Shown here piece by piece: positions 33,801 through 46,600 of a stretch of 64,000 nt of DNA (its first letter is position 1; each line of letters starts with the position of its first letter). The stretch lies in assembly GCA_905178155.1 (NCBI GenBank), contig CAJINV010000002.1:6676476-6740475 (forward strand). Reading direction: 5' to 3'. Made by a program: the position numbers and the translations under genes. The notes under the pieces are model-generated. The model was not told the origin of the DNA and ran no database searches. It worked only from the letters and a program-made list of their open reading frames with translations. This stretch comes from Amoebophrya sp. A120. Taxonomy: Eukaryota > Sar > Dinophyceae > Syndiniales > Amoebophryaceae.

Positions 33801-34749
33801 AGCGAATGGCAAGAACGAGAACATGAAAGCGCCATCTTCCTCACGACAACGTTTGAAATTCAAAACGGGACGAGGGCCAGGACCTGCCCGACACCCCAAC
33901 GCGCAGTCCTTTGTCTCGGACCGTGTAGACCTAACTCCCCGCTACGGCTTTAACAAGGGCGTGTGTATTTGGTTTGAGCACCTGTGGCACTTGCTTTTTG
34001 GGGTTGACGACGCAAGGTGGAAACCCAAGGAGGAACGGAGCTTGGGAGTTGGAGTGGGGTCATCTGCAGCTGCATCCGGTCTTCTTGCCAAGGTGGACGT
34101 CGACCTCGAACACAGCGGCAGCAGCTCATCTTGTCCGGCGGAGATCCACCGCGACGTTGAAACCTCCAGGAGGGTGCTGGTTCGACCTCCTGCTCACTAC
34201 CTTCACGAGCGGGACGAAATCCAGCGGCGGCTCCCACATCGCGACATACGAAATAAGTGAACAACCTCCCCTCTCGCTCATTTGCATTGCACAAACAGCA
34301 ATACAAGCGTCGGCAAGAATGCAGGTTTTGCATGACAAATTTTCCCAGGCTTGTAGTGCTGTTTGAGCTTCCACAACTTGTCGCGCCAAAAGTGGCAAGA
34401 GGCAAAAGGGTGGATTTGGTATTTTGCATGACAAGCGAGAGGGAGGGGCAGGGGGAGGAGTGCACTCTCATACGACATCGTGCGGTACGACGATGCGGAG
34501 TTGGACTACGAGAATTACACGCCGAACTACTTTCACAAGAACTTCGACTATGATTTCACGAAGACCGCGGACGTCTTGAAGTTTGAGAAAAGAAGATACC
34601 TGTCCTATTCCCGTTGGGACGATGCGACTTTGCCTCTAGCCTTTCGCGACTACGTCGATAGCATTCAGCTCCACAAGTATCTCCTCACGCCAAATGAAAC
34701 CTGCGCTCTGATGAACAAATGTATGCCGCCAATTCGGCTGAGAATATAG
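30895..34749 (+). CDS. DUF3431-like secretory/membrane protein
   Basis: Three exons (30895-31821, 31978-34246, 34478-34749) total 3468 nt, 1155 aa. The N-terminus is a signal-like hydrophobic stretch (to ~36) followed by a Cys-rich segment (~44-85) and a membrane segment SWIPMIYAVLLLTSVTY (~122-138). From ~520 the protein resembles DUF3431 (possibly glycosyltransferase-related): VDIVMPYCCEGFLDLN (~532), a region ending SDVTLFLHPDYQEHI (~694), then FNQFLVSRDRVRSTNQRSYY, like the FIVSRERI block of that family, and WFEHLWHLLFG, like its ER-WhviFG end. Family members are mostly fungal and bacterial; their reaction is not firmly known. Both introns are introner elements. Exon 2 has a 28-bp tandem duplication at 32491-32546 with hairpin arms. 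The family call rests on a few remembered motifs. Confidence 0.62.
31822..31972 (+). mobile_element. Introner element, family A, copy 3
   Basis: A 151-bp element starts TATCCTGTGCAAAAGTATCG and ends CGATGGTTTTGCATTGCATA, flanked by ATCAG (31817-31821 and 31973-31977). Excision joins LKAHQ to LSSQDVSAALD in frame. Its interior AAATCAGCATTACAAATTC is nearly identical to copy 1, so the two are recent relatives. Confidence 0.88.
32491..32546 (+). repeat. 28-bp tandem duplication with hairpin arms inside a coding exon
   Basis: CTTCAAGAACCGAACAAAGT continued by TCGGTCAG occurs twice head to tail. Each copy contains the inverted pair ACCGAAC-AAA-GTTCGGT. As 28 is not a multiple of three, the two copies are read in different frames (EPNKVRSA, then SRTEQSSV). 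Confidence 0.9.
34247..34472 (-). mobile_element. Introner element, family C, copy 2
   Basis: A 226-bp element starts TACGAAATAAGTGAACAACC and ends GGAGTGCACTCTCATA, flanked by CGACA (34242-34246 and 34473-34477). Excision joins RRLPHRD to IVRYDDAELDYENY in frame. It is inverted relative to family C copy 1. The 5' inverted terminus has partly decayed. No GT-AG reading is possible at the junction. Confidence 0.85.
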
Positions 34750-35703
34750 AAATGAAAAAGAAGGGCAAGAGATCGTGTACGACGAGGAAAAGAAAATATC
34801 AATATGAAGACTCGCTCCCACTGTAATGTATCGGTCGTGATTACTTATCGAGATCTGTCAGGAGGTGCGAGAGTTGGGATTCTGTCTTTGCGCTGTCGAA
34901 AAGACGAGAAAAAATATATGAACAGATCATATCTATTTTCGGTTCTGTGCTACGAAGGGGGTCATAAGTGGCCTCGATTCGGTGAAGTGAAGTGACGCAA
35001 TTTACTTATTTGTGATCCCGACTGATGTTCAGATTCAGTTCTTGATCTTGATTCCCCGAAAGGCAAATATTTGAGGCCGTCATCGATCGTTCCACAGAGT
35101 CAATCAAGTTATTCAAGAGTGCTGAATGTGGATCTCAAAACTACCGCATGTTGATATTCGCGATCAAAGCCGTCGGTTCTGGAGCAAGTTGTTTCGAGTT
35201 TGATGAAGGATTTGCTTCCCCAGGATCTCCATATAGGTATTGCACCATCTTGGAGACCCAATGATCACAACAACTACGAACATACATTCGTTAGTATGAG
35301 CTCGATAAGTATATCGGACTCGAAGTAGATGTAGAAAAAGATAAAAAGCACATACGAAAGTAGCACGACAGCATCAATGCCTTTTGTTTGAAAAGCCATG
35401 TGTACCTAGTGTTCACCCAAGATAATTGTCCGGAAAATACTTCTTCAGCATTGATTTTTTTGCGCAAGGAAAATTTTTTGATAAAATCATAGACGACCAC
35501 TTCTACTAGTATTCTCGTAAGATTTTCTTTTTCCGGAAAAAAAAAGAGACTTTTTGTAAAATCATTGACAACTATTAGCACAAGAGGGAGAGGCAACAGC
35601 ATTCATTTATCAATAGGCATCAGTCATCAGTTTGTGTTTTTCTTTTTTCCGATTTTTTCTCTACCAACCTACTTCACGACGGAGCTGCAACAGAAAGTAC
35701 AAA
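34750..35703. other. Intergenic region, no gene seen
   Basis: About 0.95 kb of AT-rich sequence with short frames only. A pyrimidine-rich stretch precedes the next ATG. No RNA gene, repeat array or introner was recognised. Confidence 0.5.
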
Positions 35704-38700
35704 ATGTTGGCAAGAAAGCTCCGGCTGATCTTGTCTGCAGAGTTCTTCCCGCTGTGTGGCCTTTTGCTCGGCGCTTCCTGCTGCTTCCCGACTGTTTTCG
35801 GGGTAAAAGTGCAGCTCTCGGCTGCTGCTGCAGCAGCAGCAGCAGATGGGCCCACTCCAACGATACCCGCCGCTCCACCGGCGTCTTTCGACATGGTGGT
35901 GAAGGCCACGCCGTCCAAGTTTCTGTACCAAGAAGGCGGGACGCACCGCATCCACCTGCTTTTCCCTCTCTCGAACGCTGCGAAGATTCAGGGGGAGCAC
36001 GCTATTTTTAACACGGACAACACCTGCCAGTCCGCCAAAGAAGCGCAGGTCTTTGTGTTTGGGGAAGAGCACTCGGATGAAGTGCACGGCAGCCGGCCGA
36101 ACGTGCTGAACGGCAAGAATGTGGTGGTCCGGGCAAGGAAGGAGATGAGTGCGTTCGAAACTTTCCTCCAGCGGGTGGTAGACCGCGTGCCCGTTGCCTC
36201 GGTGGTTCCGAACCCGGGCTTCGATCAGCTCTGGGGCGCGGACGCACACGACGTGCTGCGCAACATCCGCAAGCGCAGTGCGATGCTGCGGACTTACGAA
36301 CCATTGGTGACCACTTTTGTGGACGATCCGGTGATTCAGAGCGGCATGATAGGCGCTCACCCCAATTTTCCACGACAATTGATGGAAGTAGTCAATGGAG
36401 ACGCAGCGCGGGCCACGGGAGTGTCCTCCGACGGCGCCGACGGGGTGATCAATCTGCGCACCTTCATCATCGACCCGGTAGACCTATGAGAATGCACAGC
36501 TCCCCCTTCCCTCATTTGAGTGTCATGAGCAGCAACACTACACAAGCAATGCCAGAAATCTGGCTTCCGCATTGCAAATCTGGGAGCGGATTGTGGTGCT
36601 GTTTGAGGCTCCAAAATTTGTCTTGCAGACTGTCCTGAGAGACAAGATGTCGATTTGGTATTTTGTACGAAAAACAATGAGGGAGAGGGGGAGTTGTGCA
36701 CTTTCATAAAACCCGGACAACTACCACCGGTGGGGCGGCGTGCCATCCCAACACATCGCCGGAAAGAGGCACGGATCCCGCCACACAGTGAACCTGGACC
36801 GGTTGCCGATGACGGTTGAAAATGTGCAGGTGGCGGCCGGCCCGCAGCGCTTCAGAATGTCGGTTGGGAATGATCACTCCTGGAGAAACGCGCTGCTGAA
36901 CGAGCTTCGCCAGCAGGTGCAACAGGCGGATCCGGTGTCCGGAGCAGAGGTGCGTAGGAACCGCTACGAGTGGAAGCAGGCCGAGCTCGCGCAGGAGCAG
37001 CGCGAGTCAGCCGCGGCTGCTACGCCCGGGGGCAGTAGTAATTCTACTGGTGCACCACTCGCAACCTGGATTGCCGCAAACGCGGCAGAGATAGCCGCGG
37101 CGGCCTCATCTACTCCCGGTGGTGGAGATAGTGATGCTCAGCTGCCTGTGCACGCAGGAGATTGGACGAGTCCCGCCTTTCTGGGATCGAAAAGTATTGC
37201 CGATGTGAATGCTATTTACCGCGCGGCTGCGCAGAAAGTCTACGCAGCCTTGCAGGAAAAGCACGGCTTAGATTGGCCGGGGCTACATCCGCTACCAATT
37301 TTGGGGCTGAAGGTGGCGCATTGGGACGACCCGGAGATTTGCTACAACTTGAGCGGCTACAATACAGCGATGTTTGGTGATGATGACGATGCGCCCTTTG
37401 CCGGGATCATGGCGAATTTTCCTGGATCTCAGACTACGCTGCGCGACGCAATTGCACACGTGTTCTTCAGCTGCTTGGCAGCGGCGGCCGGCCCCGACAA
37501 AACGGCCAGCGATGTGCAGGCATTGTTGAAAGGCCCCACGGCCGAGCTGCCGAACCCGTTCCTTCTGGAGGGTCCGGATGCCAGTGTGGAGAAGTTTGCC
37601 GACATGTTTTCCGTGTTTGTCGCACTGATCAGCACCTACCTAGACGCACAGGGCATTTTTTCGCGCGGCAACGGGGGCGCGCAGGTGGGGCTTTTCTTGG
37701 TGAAGAGCATGAAAACTTGGGCGAAATACCCGCGCTCGCTCTTCAGTGCGGTGCAGCCTTCTGGCTTGACGCGAGGGCACCGTTTTCACAGGTCTGGCGG
37801 AGCGCAGCCGGCGTTGCACGATGATGCCTCCAATTGCGTTACTTGGGGCCCGACCAGCCCAAGTCGGGCCGACTTGGGGAACCAGTACCATCGTTGGGAC
37901 TGCACGAAAGTTCCCCACAAGAACCCACTCCGCATGTTCACAGACGCCAAGAAGCCCGATGATTCGGGGAGGACGTTGCTTTGGCATCAAATTTTGAACG
38001 TGCTCCAGGCGATCGTGTTGAACCTGGCCGACTGGGGGCATGTGTACTTCACCCAGGACGAGCTCCACACTCCGGAAAAGCAGGCTGAGCTCGGAATCTC
38101 CGCGGACTGGGGCGCGGTCAGTACATGGAATGAATCGCGGAAGAAACTGACCGCGTACCGAAAATTGTTCGACATCACCACGACCGTGTCCGACCACGTC
38201 GACGAGGCTGAGCGCGTGCGCAAGATTGTCTGGTATGCACTGCAAAGCTGTCCAATTCTGGGTCTGCAAAGTTGTCGCGTTGCCAATGTGAAACTCAGTA
38301 AAGTTAGTAGCATAAGAAAATAGTATGCAACCGAGGTGGAACTCGAGCGCACGATACTGAAGTTCTATTTATGATCGGAGCAGAAGTGCGTGCCCCTTGC
38401 CTAAGCGTACGCGTACTGGGCGAGGGTCTTCCGTCCAACTTTGGCGCTTTTGCATAACATCTGCAAGAAAACATGACTCGGGCCTGCTTTACTTCGTTGT
38501 TAGTGTGATCATCATGTAACATGACCAACATGACGCAGAGAGGTCTTTATTAGGAATTATGCAGCGAGCATTTGTATTTGACTTTGACTAGTCCGTGCGC
38601 AAGTTTATGAGAAGTCTATGCAACGCCCTTCAAAAGGTAGGCTCAGATAATAGAATGTTTGCACAGCTGCTGCATATCTGGGAACCGAAGCCGATTCTGG

Positions 38701-41659
38701 AAAAGCTCGCGACGGACCTGGAGAATATCTGGCAAAACTTTTGGGTTGTCGAGAAGGACCAGGCCCACTTGGACGAGTTTGCCGTTTTGTTTCGGAACGC
38801 CGCGATGCCGCGCATGGGTATCAGCCCGACCATAGACCGGCGGGCGTACTCGGACGTGGCGGTGGACTACAGCAGCGCCTTGCAGATCCCGTTTCTGGAG
38901 TACTGGAACAAGTACTACAATAGCGACCGCGTGCGACTGAGTGCGAGGCTTGCGCCTTATTTGAGCGCTGTCAACCACGCGCGCAACAGTTGGAGCTTGC
39001 TCGCGACTGCGCATGACGAGGCGGTCGAACGGGAGAGCGGTGTCAGTCATGCGTGGAAGGAGAGAAACAAGATCCAACAGGATCCGGACGCACATCCCGG
39101 AGCCGACCCGACGACCGGGTTTCGCGGAAAAGAAACGTTTCGGCTGAAGCACAGCTTCGTGAAGGACATCCGGCGGAGCAAGTATAGCGTGGCAACGGAG
39201 AACGTGGCCCTGCAGAACACGCTCGCGACGGTGGAAAATCTTTCGATTTTCGACTTTTGGAGCACTATCGTGCGTACTCGAAAAACCGTAATTAGCGGCT
39301 AAGTTGGTACGGCCCACAGAACAAGAGCAAGCGAATGAAACTTTTTCCGCACGACTGCTAGCTCCTGCATTCTCCGACTTCCCAAGCTAAGTGCTGCAGG
39401 ATTGCTCTCCTTCTGCTTTTTCCCTGGGGGAAAAACCGCGCGCGTCCGTACTTGAGATTTTGCGTTTTATTCACTCGATGACGATGATGCGCAAATGCAA
39501 AAACTCTGAGGCATAAGTTCCCTAATGGCACGTGCCATTAGGGAACTTATGTTTTTGCATTTTCGAAAAACATAAGTTCCCTATTGGCACGTGCAACTAG
39601 GGAACTTATGGCTCGAGATTTTGGGTTTTTTTTTTTTTTCACTCCATCATGCGAAAATGCAAAAAGTCTGAGGCATAAGTGGAGCTTATGTTTTTGCATT
39701 TTCGAAAAACATAAGTTCCCTATTGGCACGTGCAACTAGGGAACTTATGGCTCGAGATTTTGGGTTTTTTTTTTTTTTCACTCCATCATGCGAAAATGCA
39801 AAAAGTCTGAGGCATAAGTGGAGCTTATGTTTTTGCATTTTCGAAAAACATAAGTTCCCTATTGGCACGTGCAACTAGGGAACTTATGGCTCGAGATTTT
39901 GGGTTTTTTTTTTTTTTCACTCCATCATGCGAAAATGCAAAAAGTCTGAGGCATAAGTTCCTTAATGGCACGTGCCATTAGGGAACTTATGTTTTTGCAT
40001 TTTCGAAAAACATAAGTTCCCTATTGGCACGTGCAACTAGGGAACTTATGGCTCGAGATTTTGGGTTTTTTTCACTCGATGATGCGCAAGTGGAAATGCA
40101 AAGACTCTGAAGCATAAGTTCCCTAATGGCTCGGGCCATTAGGGAGCTTATGTTTTTGCATTTTCGAAAAGCATAGAAATAGATATCCTATTTGAGCGCG
40201 TAAATAGGAAGCTACTCCTTTGATGAAGCTTTGGTTTTTTTCCGCAAAGGGAGCGCTTTGAAGCTTTGGCTTTTTTCCGCAAGAATAGAAGGGGAGCGCC
40301 TCGCCCTGGTGCAAGGGTTTTCATTTCTGCTCGTGTCATGGGGACCACGCACGGCGCGACGCAATACTAGCTTTCTTGTGTTGTGGCTCGGAAAGAGTTA
40401 CCACTTTAGCCGCTTATTACGGTATGCCGAGTACCGCGGCAAGTGCGCCGCACTCCGAGGCATCGGAGGAAACCGCGAGACTGCTGCTGACGAGCGCATT
40501 TTCGCTGCCCAGTAGTCGCGCAGCTCCAGGAGCTGCTAATCAAGAGCATGGAGCTGTGCCAGCGAAAGTGCATTACCTGCAGCTTTTCCACAAATACATC
40601 GCCAGGAATAACGTCCTCGGCCGGTTCGCGGAGTGGCACTACACGGTCGTGCAGCAGCACGTCGCGCGGCTGGAGTACCGCACGGAAACAATGACTCTGG
40701 ACAACGAGAGACTGTTTCACCTGCTCCGTCACAACTATTTGCTGCAGAAAGCCCTTTCTCCCCCCGCAAAGCTCAGGGCACTGCTGCATGCGGAACAAAA
40801 CGGCACTGGGAACCAGCGTTGGAGTGGGATGAGAGAGGCACTGACGCCGAACGCCAGCACTGCGAGGGCCGCGATCTCCGAACTCTTGCACCGTAACCCA
40901 CCGGAGTGGTGGACGCCGGCGGGCGCGGAGTCGCCGCGGTTGCGTGTCGAGAGCGACGCGGCCCACGGGCGGTTGCTCATCAACGTTACCCCGGAGGAAA
41001 AGAGATACCTCGAGCGAATTGTGCAGCACCGCACGAAGCATTTCTTCTTGTCCAAGACGGACGCGGCGAAGTTGTATGTTAACGCGAACTTCTTCGCGCA
41101 CGACGCACACAACCTCATCCAGCACACATTGCAGTTGTCGCACAATGTCGACGCGCTCGACTTCTCGACCGAAGCGGCGCGAACAGAGTTTCAGGGAAAG
41201 TTCGACCGCTTAATAGACCACCCGGCGTTTGATTTGTTGCCACAAGACAAAGCCAGCCGTCGGGAATCTTTCGGTGCATGGCTGAATGCTCGGGCTTCCC
41301 AGAGCGACGCGCTATGTTCTCCGAAGGTTCTGGCCGCGCTGCTCATTGGGATAAGCGCTCCGGATGGGTCGATCGGCAGGGATTTCTTCCTTCCACCAAA
41401 AATCTCCACGCCGGGCCACGCTGCGCGCGCCGACACGATACCGGGGAATGTAGCTGCTTCTACCGAGAGAAGCGGTTTACACCTGCTCGCGGAGCATCCG
41501 TTTCTCATGTTCCCCAGCTTGGAAGAACATGATGTGATTGGGATGAATGATACCGTGGGGCAGCGTGTTTTGTCGCAAATCGGGTACTTTTTGGAAGATA
41601 TCTCAGAAGAGCAGTATAGGGTTCTAAAAGGACTGCTAGTCCAGAACATAGAATTTTGA
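35704..41659 (+). CDS. Unrecognised large secretory protein, four-exon model
   Basis: Exons 35704-36484, 36714-38215, 38592-39273 and 40410-41659 total 4215 nt (1404 aa). The start ATG 35704 gives a clear signal peptide (MLARKLRLILSAEFFPLCGLLLGASCC to about residue 33), followed by an Ala-rich run, so the protein enters the secretory pathway. No second membrane segment is obvious. Two YHRW motifs (YHRWGG and QYHRWDC) and many His/Trp residues suggest ligand or metal binding, but I see no established copper or zinc signature. Intron 1 is a family C introner. Intron 2 (38216-38591) is GT-AG, or a cut at the 9-bp direct repeat GTGCGCAAG (38216-38224, 38595-38603). Intron 3 holds a 139-bp repeat array. 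The last exon joins in frame but could instead be a separate gene starting at ATG 40424; the frame otherwise stops at 39302. Confidence 0.6.
36485..36708 (-). mobile_element. Introner element, family C, copy 3
   Basis: A 224-bp element starts TATGAGAATGCACAGCTCCC and ends GGGGGAGTTGTGCACTTTCATA, with flanks AGACC (36480-36484) and AAACC (36709-36713), a duplication with one transition. Excision gives FIIDPVDPDNYHRWGG in frame. Interior order (GTGCTGTTTGAG, then a TTTGTC block) matches copy 2, so it has the same orientation as that copy. Confidence 0.84.
39510..40165. repeat. 139-bp tandem array with palindromic cores
   Basis: The repeat phrase CATAAGTTCCCTATTGGCAC starts at 39571, 39710, 39849 and 40011 (periods 139, 139, 162). 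Each unit also has GGCTCGAGATTTTGGG, a poly-T run and GCGAAAATGCAAAAAGTCTGAGGCATAAG. At 39512-39551, CATAAGTTCCCTAATGGCAC is followed at once by its exact reverse complement, a perfect 40-base palindrome; near-copies recur at 39956-39991 and 40116-40152. The array sits within the proposed third intron of the 35704-41659 gene. Confidence 0.9.
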
Positions 41660-43670
41660 GCGACCACGTGACTACCTTGAAGATGATCTTGACGGAGATG
41701 AAGCGGAGGTAGAAGTATTGTTTTAAGCATATTATGGATAGTGTACAGGAGCACCGCCACGCTTCAGATTGTCTCTATAGCTGGAGCGCAGACGGCTCCG
41801 TTGCACCGATGTACGATTTTTTGGAAAAATTGCGCGCCGCGGTGACCAGGTACGGTCAAGCTGGTGGGTAAATATTCTTCGTATCGTGCGCAGCAGGAGC
41901 TGTTTCTGAAGATCAAGAATATGAAGAAGACGCCCCTTATATTTTTTACATCAAGTTTATCAATCTAATATCGATGGCCCGCTTGCTACACGTACGAGAT
42001 GTCATTGTACGTGCATGCTTTTTTGAGTACATACATGTCGATCGACTAGACTCTTGTGGTACTACGGAATAAAACATTTTTAGCATAGTAAATGTCGTCA
42101 CTACAGCAACACGAACCTTGAACATTGTTCCGTCTAGCAGCGGTTCGGACAGATTGCAAGCAAAGACGGCGCAGACGCGGTTATGTTACGTCGACTATAA
42201 TCTATCGCTTTCTCTACGATTTCCCTTTACCAGAGTACTGCGCGTGCGTTACGTAGGATGTTCATCGTCGAAGCAGGGAAGCTAGAGATCAATCTGCACC
42301 GCACAGAAGTGCAGCATAGGTCGTTCCAGGTTTTCCATTCTGGATTGAGTTGTGGCAAAACAAAAAATTTTAAACATACAAACATGCTCTACCATTTTAC
42401 GGCCGTTGCTGGAGTTGCGAGTGCGTGACTTCAGCTGCGAGTCTGCGTCGCGGGGCAGATAGACGCCCTCGCACGCAATGCCACAAAGTCAAAAAAGCCT
42501 TATTTTGTGCTCAGTATTGTTGTTTATCTTTATGATTTGTGAGTGTATGATAAGATAAGAAGTATACTGTAGGACTGTAGAAGCTGGCGTGCCATTTATT
42601 TTTATGTCCGATGAAGAAGGTCGTGTTGTATAGACTGTAGAATGCGATTGCGATATCGCCAGGCGGCTGGGGCATGGGACCGCCTCCAATTTGAAATGGC
42701 TGAACTCGCACATGAAACACGTCAATTCACTGTGAGCACAAGGATTTTTGAGATGGTGGAGCCGAAAGTGGCACATTATCGCTCGATTTCATCGTCGGCG
42801 TTGTCGTTGAATCGCGATCTGTCGTAGCGGATAACGCAATTTTCATCGTGCGACGAAGAGAAGGCCGTGCATAGTTTCCTTTGATTCTCAAGAAACAATG
42901 AGCGGATTAATCAGATGAACTTCGAGCGAAGAAGTTTTACATTTCGTTTGAATTCGTCGTGCTTAGAAAATGAGTTGGTCTTCCTGCCATCTGCAACATC
43001 TACTGAGCGTTGCCTTGTCGTGGTCGCTTCTTTCTTCGTCTCGGTTTTCGGGCAAATTCGCTTTTATTCGTCGTGGTCGCAAAAGTACGGAACATCGATT
43101 GACTTTGTCGGAGTTGGAATCTTTTGTACATTTGTTTCATCAATGAATGTTGCAGGTCCATCCATCTACTGCATCGTGTTTCGTGCTTATGGCGTATTTT
43201 CTTCATCGATCGTTTTTCTCTCCTGAACAAGAGACAACACTAAAGCTAATGATCTTTTTCTTGGAGATGACTCTTTGATAGGGAGATTGCGAAGGAGAAT
43301 ATTTGGAGTTGCTAATCACGGTCTCCATTTATCGTTCGCTTCTCAACAAGTGGGGGGACGGGGACCTGCTTCTTGTTTCTTCCTTTTTCAACACCGAGGA
43401 GAATTGTGAAGTTTACTACTTATCTCCAATAGCAATATGATGGCGCTGGCGCACATTCGTGGACGCGAAAGTAGGACCGTGCGTTTGCCTTCCTGAAGAA
43501 CCGCGATAAAGTTGTAGCAAAACGACAAGAATATGAATAAATCCGCTGGCAGTTCGCAGGTCCAGTCTTTGTGAAAAGATTGAGGAAAATACAGTAGTCT
43601 TGCTTGTCAACGACCGCACCAACCTAATACTCGGTGTACTAAATCTAAGTCGACCACGCCGCCCTGCACC
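41660..43670. other. Intergenic region, no gene seen
   Basis: About 2.0 kb of AT-richer sequence. The longest frame with an ATG (42915-43226, 103 codons, hydrophobic) has no recognisable motif and atypical composition, so I do not call it. No RNA gene or introner was recognised. Confidence 0.5.
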
Positions 43671-46600
43671 ATGCCTCCAAATAAGAGAAAAGCCGCGGCA
43701 TCTTCCCGCCGAGATGAATTCCAGGTGGTGGGCGCGGTTACTCTCCTCGATAGGCACATGAGTTTTGCCGATGTCGCTGCTCCACCATCTACCGGAGGCC
43801 TATTTCCGGTTGCGCAAGTGCAGGACGGAATCTCGTTCGCTGAAGGAACATCTTCTAGAGACAATGACTACAGCAACGCAAATGACAATGACAACAGCGA
43901 TGAAGATCAGCAGCAGCTGTACAACGGCGTCGAAAATATGAAAGACAGTGCGACCTCCGCCACCGCGGGTAGTTCCTCCGATCAAGTGCAACATCTCTCC
44001 ATCGGAGGTTCACGACAACGGGTGTACCTGCCCGCCCAGATGAGCCAGAGCGGTCCGGGCCCGGCTCTGCAGTCCGTGCTGCAGCGGGAAGCCCAGCGGA
44101 GCATGGCTATCGAGGATGCCTTGCGGAGTAAAAAACTGCAACGGCAGATGTCGCCTCGCGCAGAGGCAGCCAGAAGTAGGGTTGCGGCTCAAGGAGAGCC
44201 GGCTGTCGCGCTGGGGCGGAAAAGCAGTAGAAGTCCTGCTAACCGCGGAGCTACCACCAGCAACAGAAAACTGCAATCTACAAGAGCGTCGCAGAAACCC
44301 GCAGCTGAAGACTTGCAGTTCCAGCAGCAATCCCTTGTCGGCATACAAGACATCGCGAGAGCAACGAAGGTGGCGCAAATAAAGCTGTCACCGCGATCGG
44401 CGGGCAAGTCGAAGATAGGTGGAAAAGTAACAATTAATACCGGCGCCCACGACGTTCTTGCTCCTGTTTTCATGAGCAGGCTGGATATCAAAAATACTAA
44501 TACAGGAGCTACTACTTCTGGTGACGACGTGATGGAAGGACACACCATTGAGGACGTGATGCAGCGAGAGAAGTTGGTCCACCAAAATGATCAGCAACCC
44601 GGAAGAACTTTTGCTACTCAACAAGCAGACCAACTGCAGTCGTCGTCCCGGAAAAGTCGCTCACCATCTTCCCGCAAAAGTACCAGGGGAGCTAAATCGG
44701 AAGTAGTGAAAAGCACCTACGGCACACAGTCGCAGCAACAGCCACCTTCAACTACACAAGAAATCGACGCACCTCGTCGCGACGGTCCGGCCCCTGGCGC
44801 CGGGCAAAGACCTGCAAAATCAAAAATTTACGAAGTGCAGGAACGGTTTCGAAGCGAACAACAAATTCTGAGCTTTCAAGAAGGCCAAGTGGGGCAGCAA
44901 AGTTTTGACGTGCCGCAGAATCAGCTACAAGCAGCAGGCGAATTATCGAAAACAAATCCTTCAGCTTCTCCTCCTCGCAGACCGACCGTACCTCAACAAA
45001 AGGTGACAATTGGGAAGGACAGAGACAGAGCTACGGGTATGAAATCAAATAAAGTAAAGCGCGCAGGTAAAGATAGTTCTCTTGCCGAACAGCAACAAGT
45101 TAGAAGTGCGCCACCTTCATCTGTTGGCGCATCTTCTGCACCATTATTGGTACAACCGGGGCCAGGCGATCGGGACCTTTTGGAACAGCAGCATTTTTAC
45201 CCCACGGGGACGGACAAAAATTCCAGGAAGCAGAAGACCAAAGTGGGAAAATTGCAGATGAATGCGGACAACTGGATGGAGAACAGAAGGGGTTACCAGC
45301 AGAATGAAGAAGTTTATCAGCAGAATGTGAGCGAATTCGATTCAGGAACCATCATGCCAGATGAGTACGATTTGGAGCAGTTGAAGTCGAAGAGAAAAGA
45401 CCGCATCAGGGAACAGCCGATGATTCCTTCTTTTCACAATACCTACCTCTCCTCCGACACCTCCGCAAGAATGACGAACAGCATTGAGGAAAGTCGCGAG
45501 AGGGGAACAATTTCGACGAGCCAGTTGGGAAGCGGTGATACTGTTGCTGCAGTGCCTCCGGCGATGTCCTCGATGAGGGGATCTGACCAGCAGCGCGCAC
45601 TCTTGTCCAGCAAAAGACCAAAACAGGAAGACGAGGAGCAACGGTCGTCGGTGGATTTTCTGACATTGCGATCATCAGCTGCGCCCACGCCTGCACCTAC
45701 CAGTGAATTCCTCCAGCGTCAGCAAGCCGCGCCGTCATCTCTACAGCCACCTCAAAGCGGAGCTCCTGCAGCAGGACCCAGTTCCTCTGGTAGGAAGAGC
45801 GCGTCGTCCTCACGCGGCTTCCGCTCGGGACGTGCTTCGCACACTGTGGTGGATGATATTATCTCTTCGGGGAATGCAAGTGCAACGCCAACGCCAACCT
45901 TTGTTGGTGAGGCTAATTATATACCGGCTCCTGATCATCCAGGACCAAGATCATCGCAAGGGCAGCGACGGAAGACGCCAACTTTCCCTACTGCAGATGG
46001 CAACGGACCAGCAGCTCCACGCGGAAATAGTCCGGGACAAGGAGCAGCAGGACCACCACCATTTCGCGGCCAACGGCGTCAGCCGCGAAGTTCGAATGCA
46101 AATGGAACAATAAATACAGGTCCTTCGAGCAAAACCGTGACGTTTTCCGTTGATGAGGGACCACGGGGTGCTAGTGGTAGAGACGATGTCGATTTCAACT
46201 TTAGCTCGGGCGCGTTTGGACACCAGACAGAAGAAGTAGTAGTTCAAGGGGAAGGTTCTGCCCGTGTAGTTTCCGCGCAATCTGGTGCCGCGTCGAGAGG
46301 GTCCTCCGTAGTTGTGGAGAGCGGCTTTGCGTCCGCGGAGTCGAAGAGTGTGAATTACAGTTCTGCGGGGACCGCGTCAGGCTCCTCTTCTTTCGCCGCT
46401 TCGTCTTCCTTTGCGCCCGCGAACGCGGCGGTTTCTTTTGCGAGCAGCGAGGAAGACGAAGATTTTGGCGATGATGCGGGACAAACCGAGACGATTGTTG
46501 ACAAGGACGAGCCTGTATCGTTCGGCAGTCAAGCCGCGACATACAGTCGCGTGCAAAGCTTCCACGGAGCTGCACAACGGGCCGGTGGGACGAGGACGAG

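Noticed and set aside
38216-38603. Introner status for the intron flanked by the 9-bp repeat GTGCGCAAG
   Set aside because: It lacks TAT...ATA inverted termini and has a workable GT-AG pair, so it is treated as an ordinary intron.
39547-39874. Two identical 62-codon minus-strand frames
   Set aside because: They are copies of the 139-bp repeat unit, not genes.
35704-41659. Tyrosinase or copper-protein assignment suggested by YHRWGG and His-rich segments
   Set aside because: The spacing of histidines does not match the two copper sites of that family.
42915-43226. 103-codon frame with ATG and hydrophobic residues
   Set aside because: AT-rich intergenic composition, no motif, no neighbouring exon that joins; cannot be supported.
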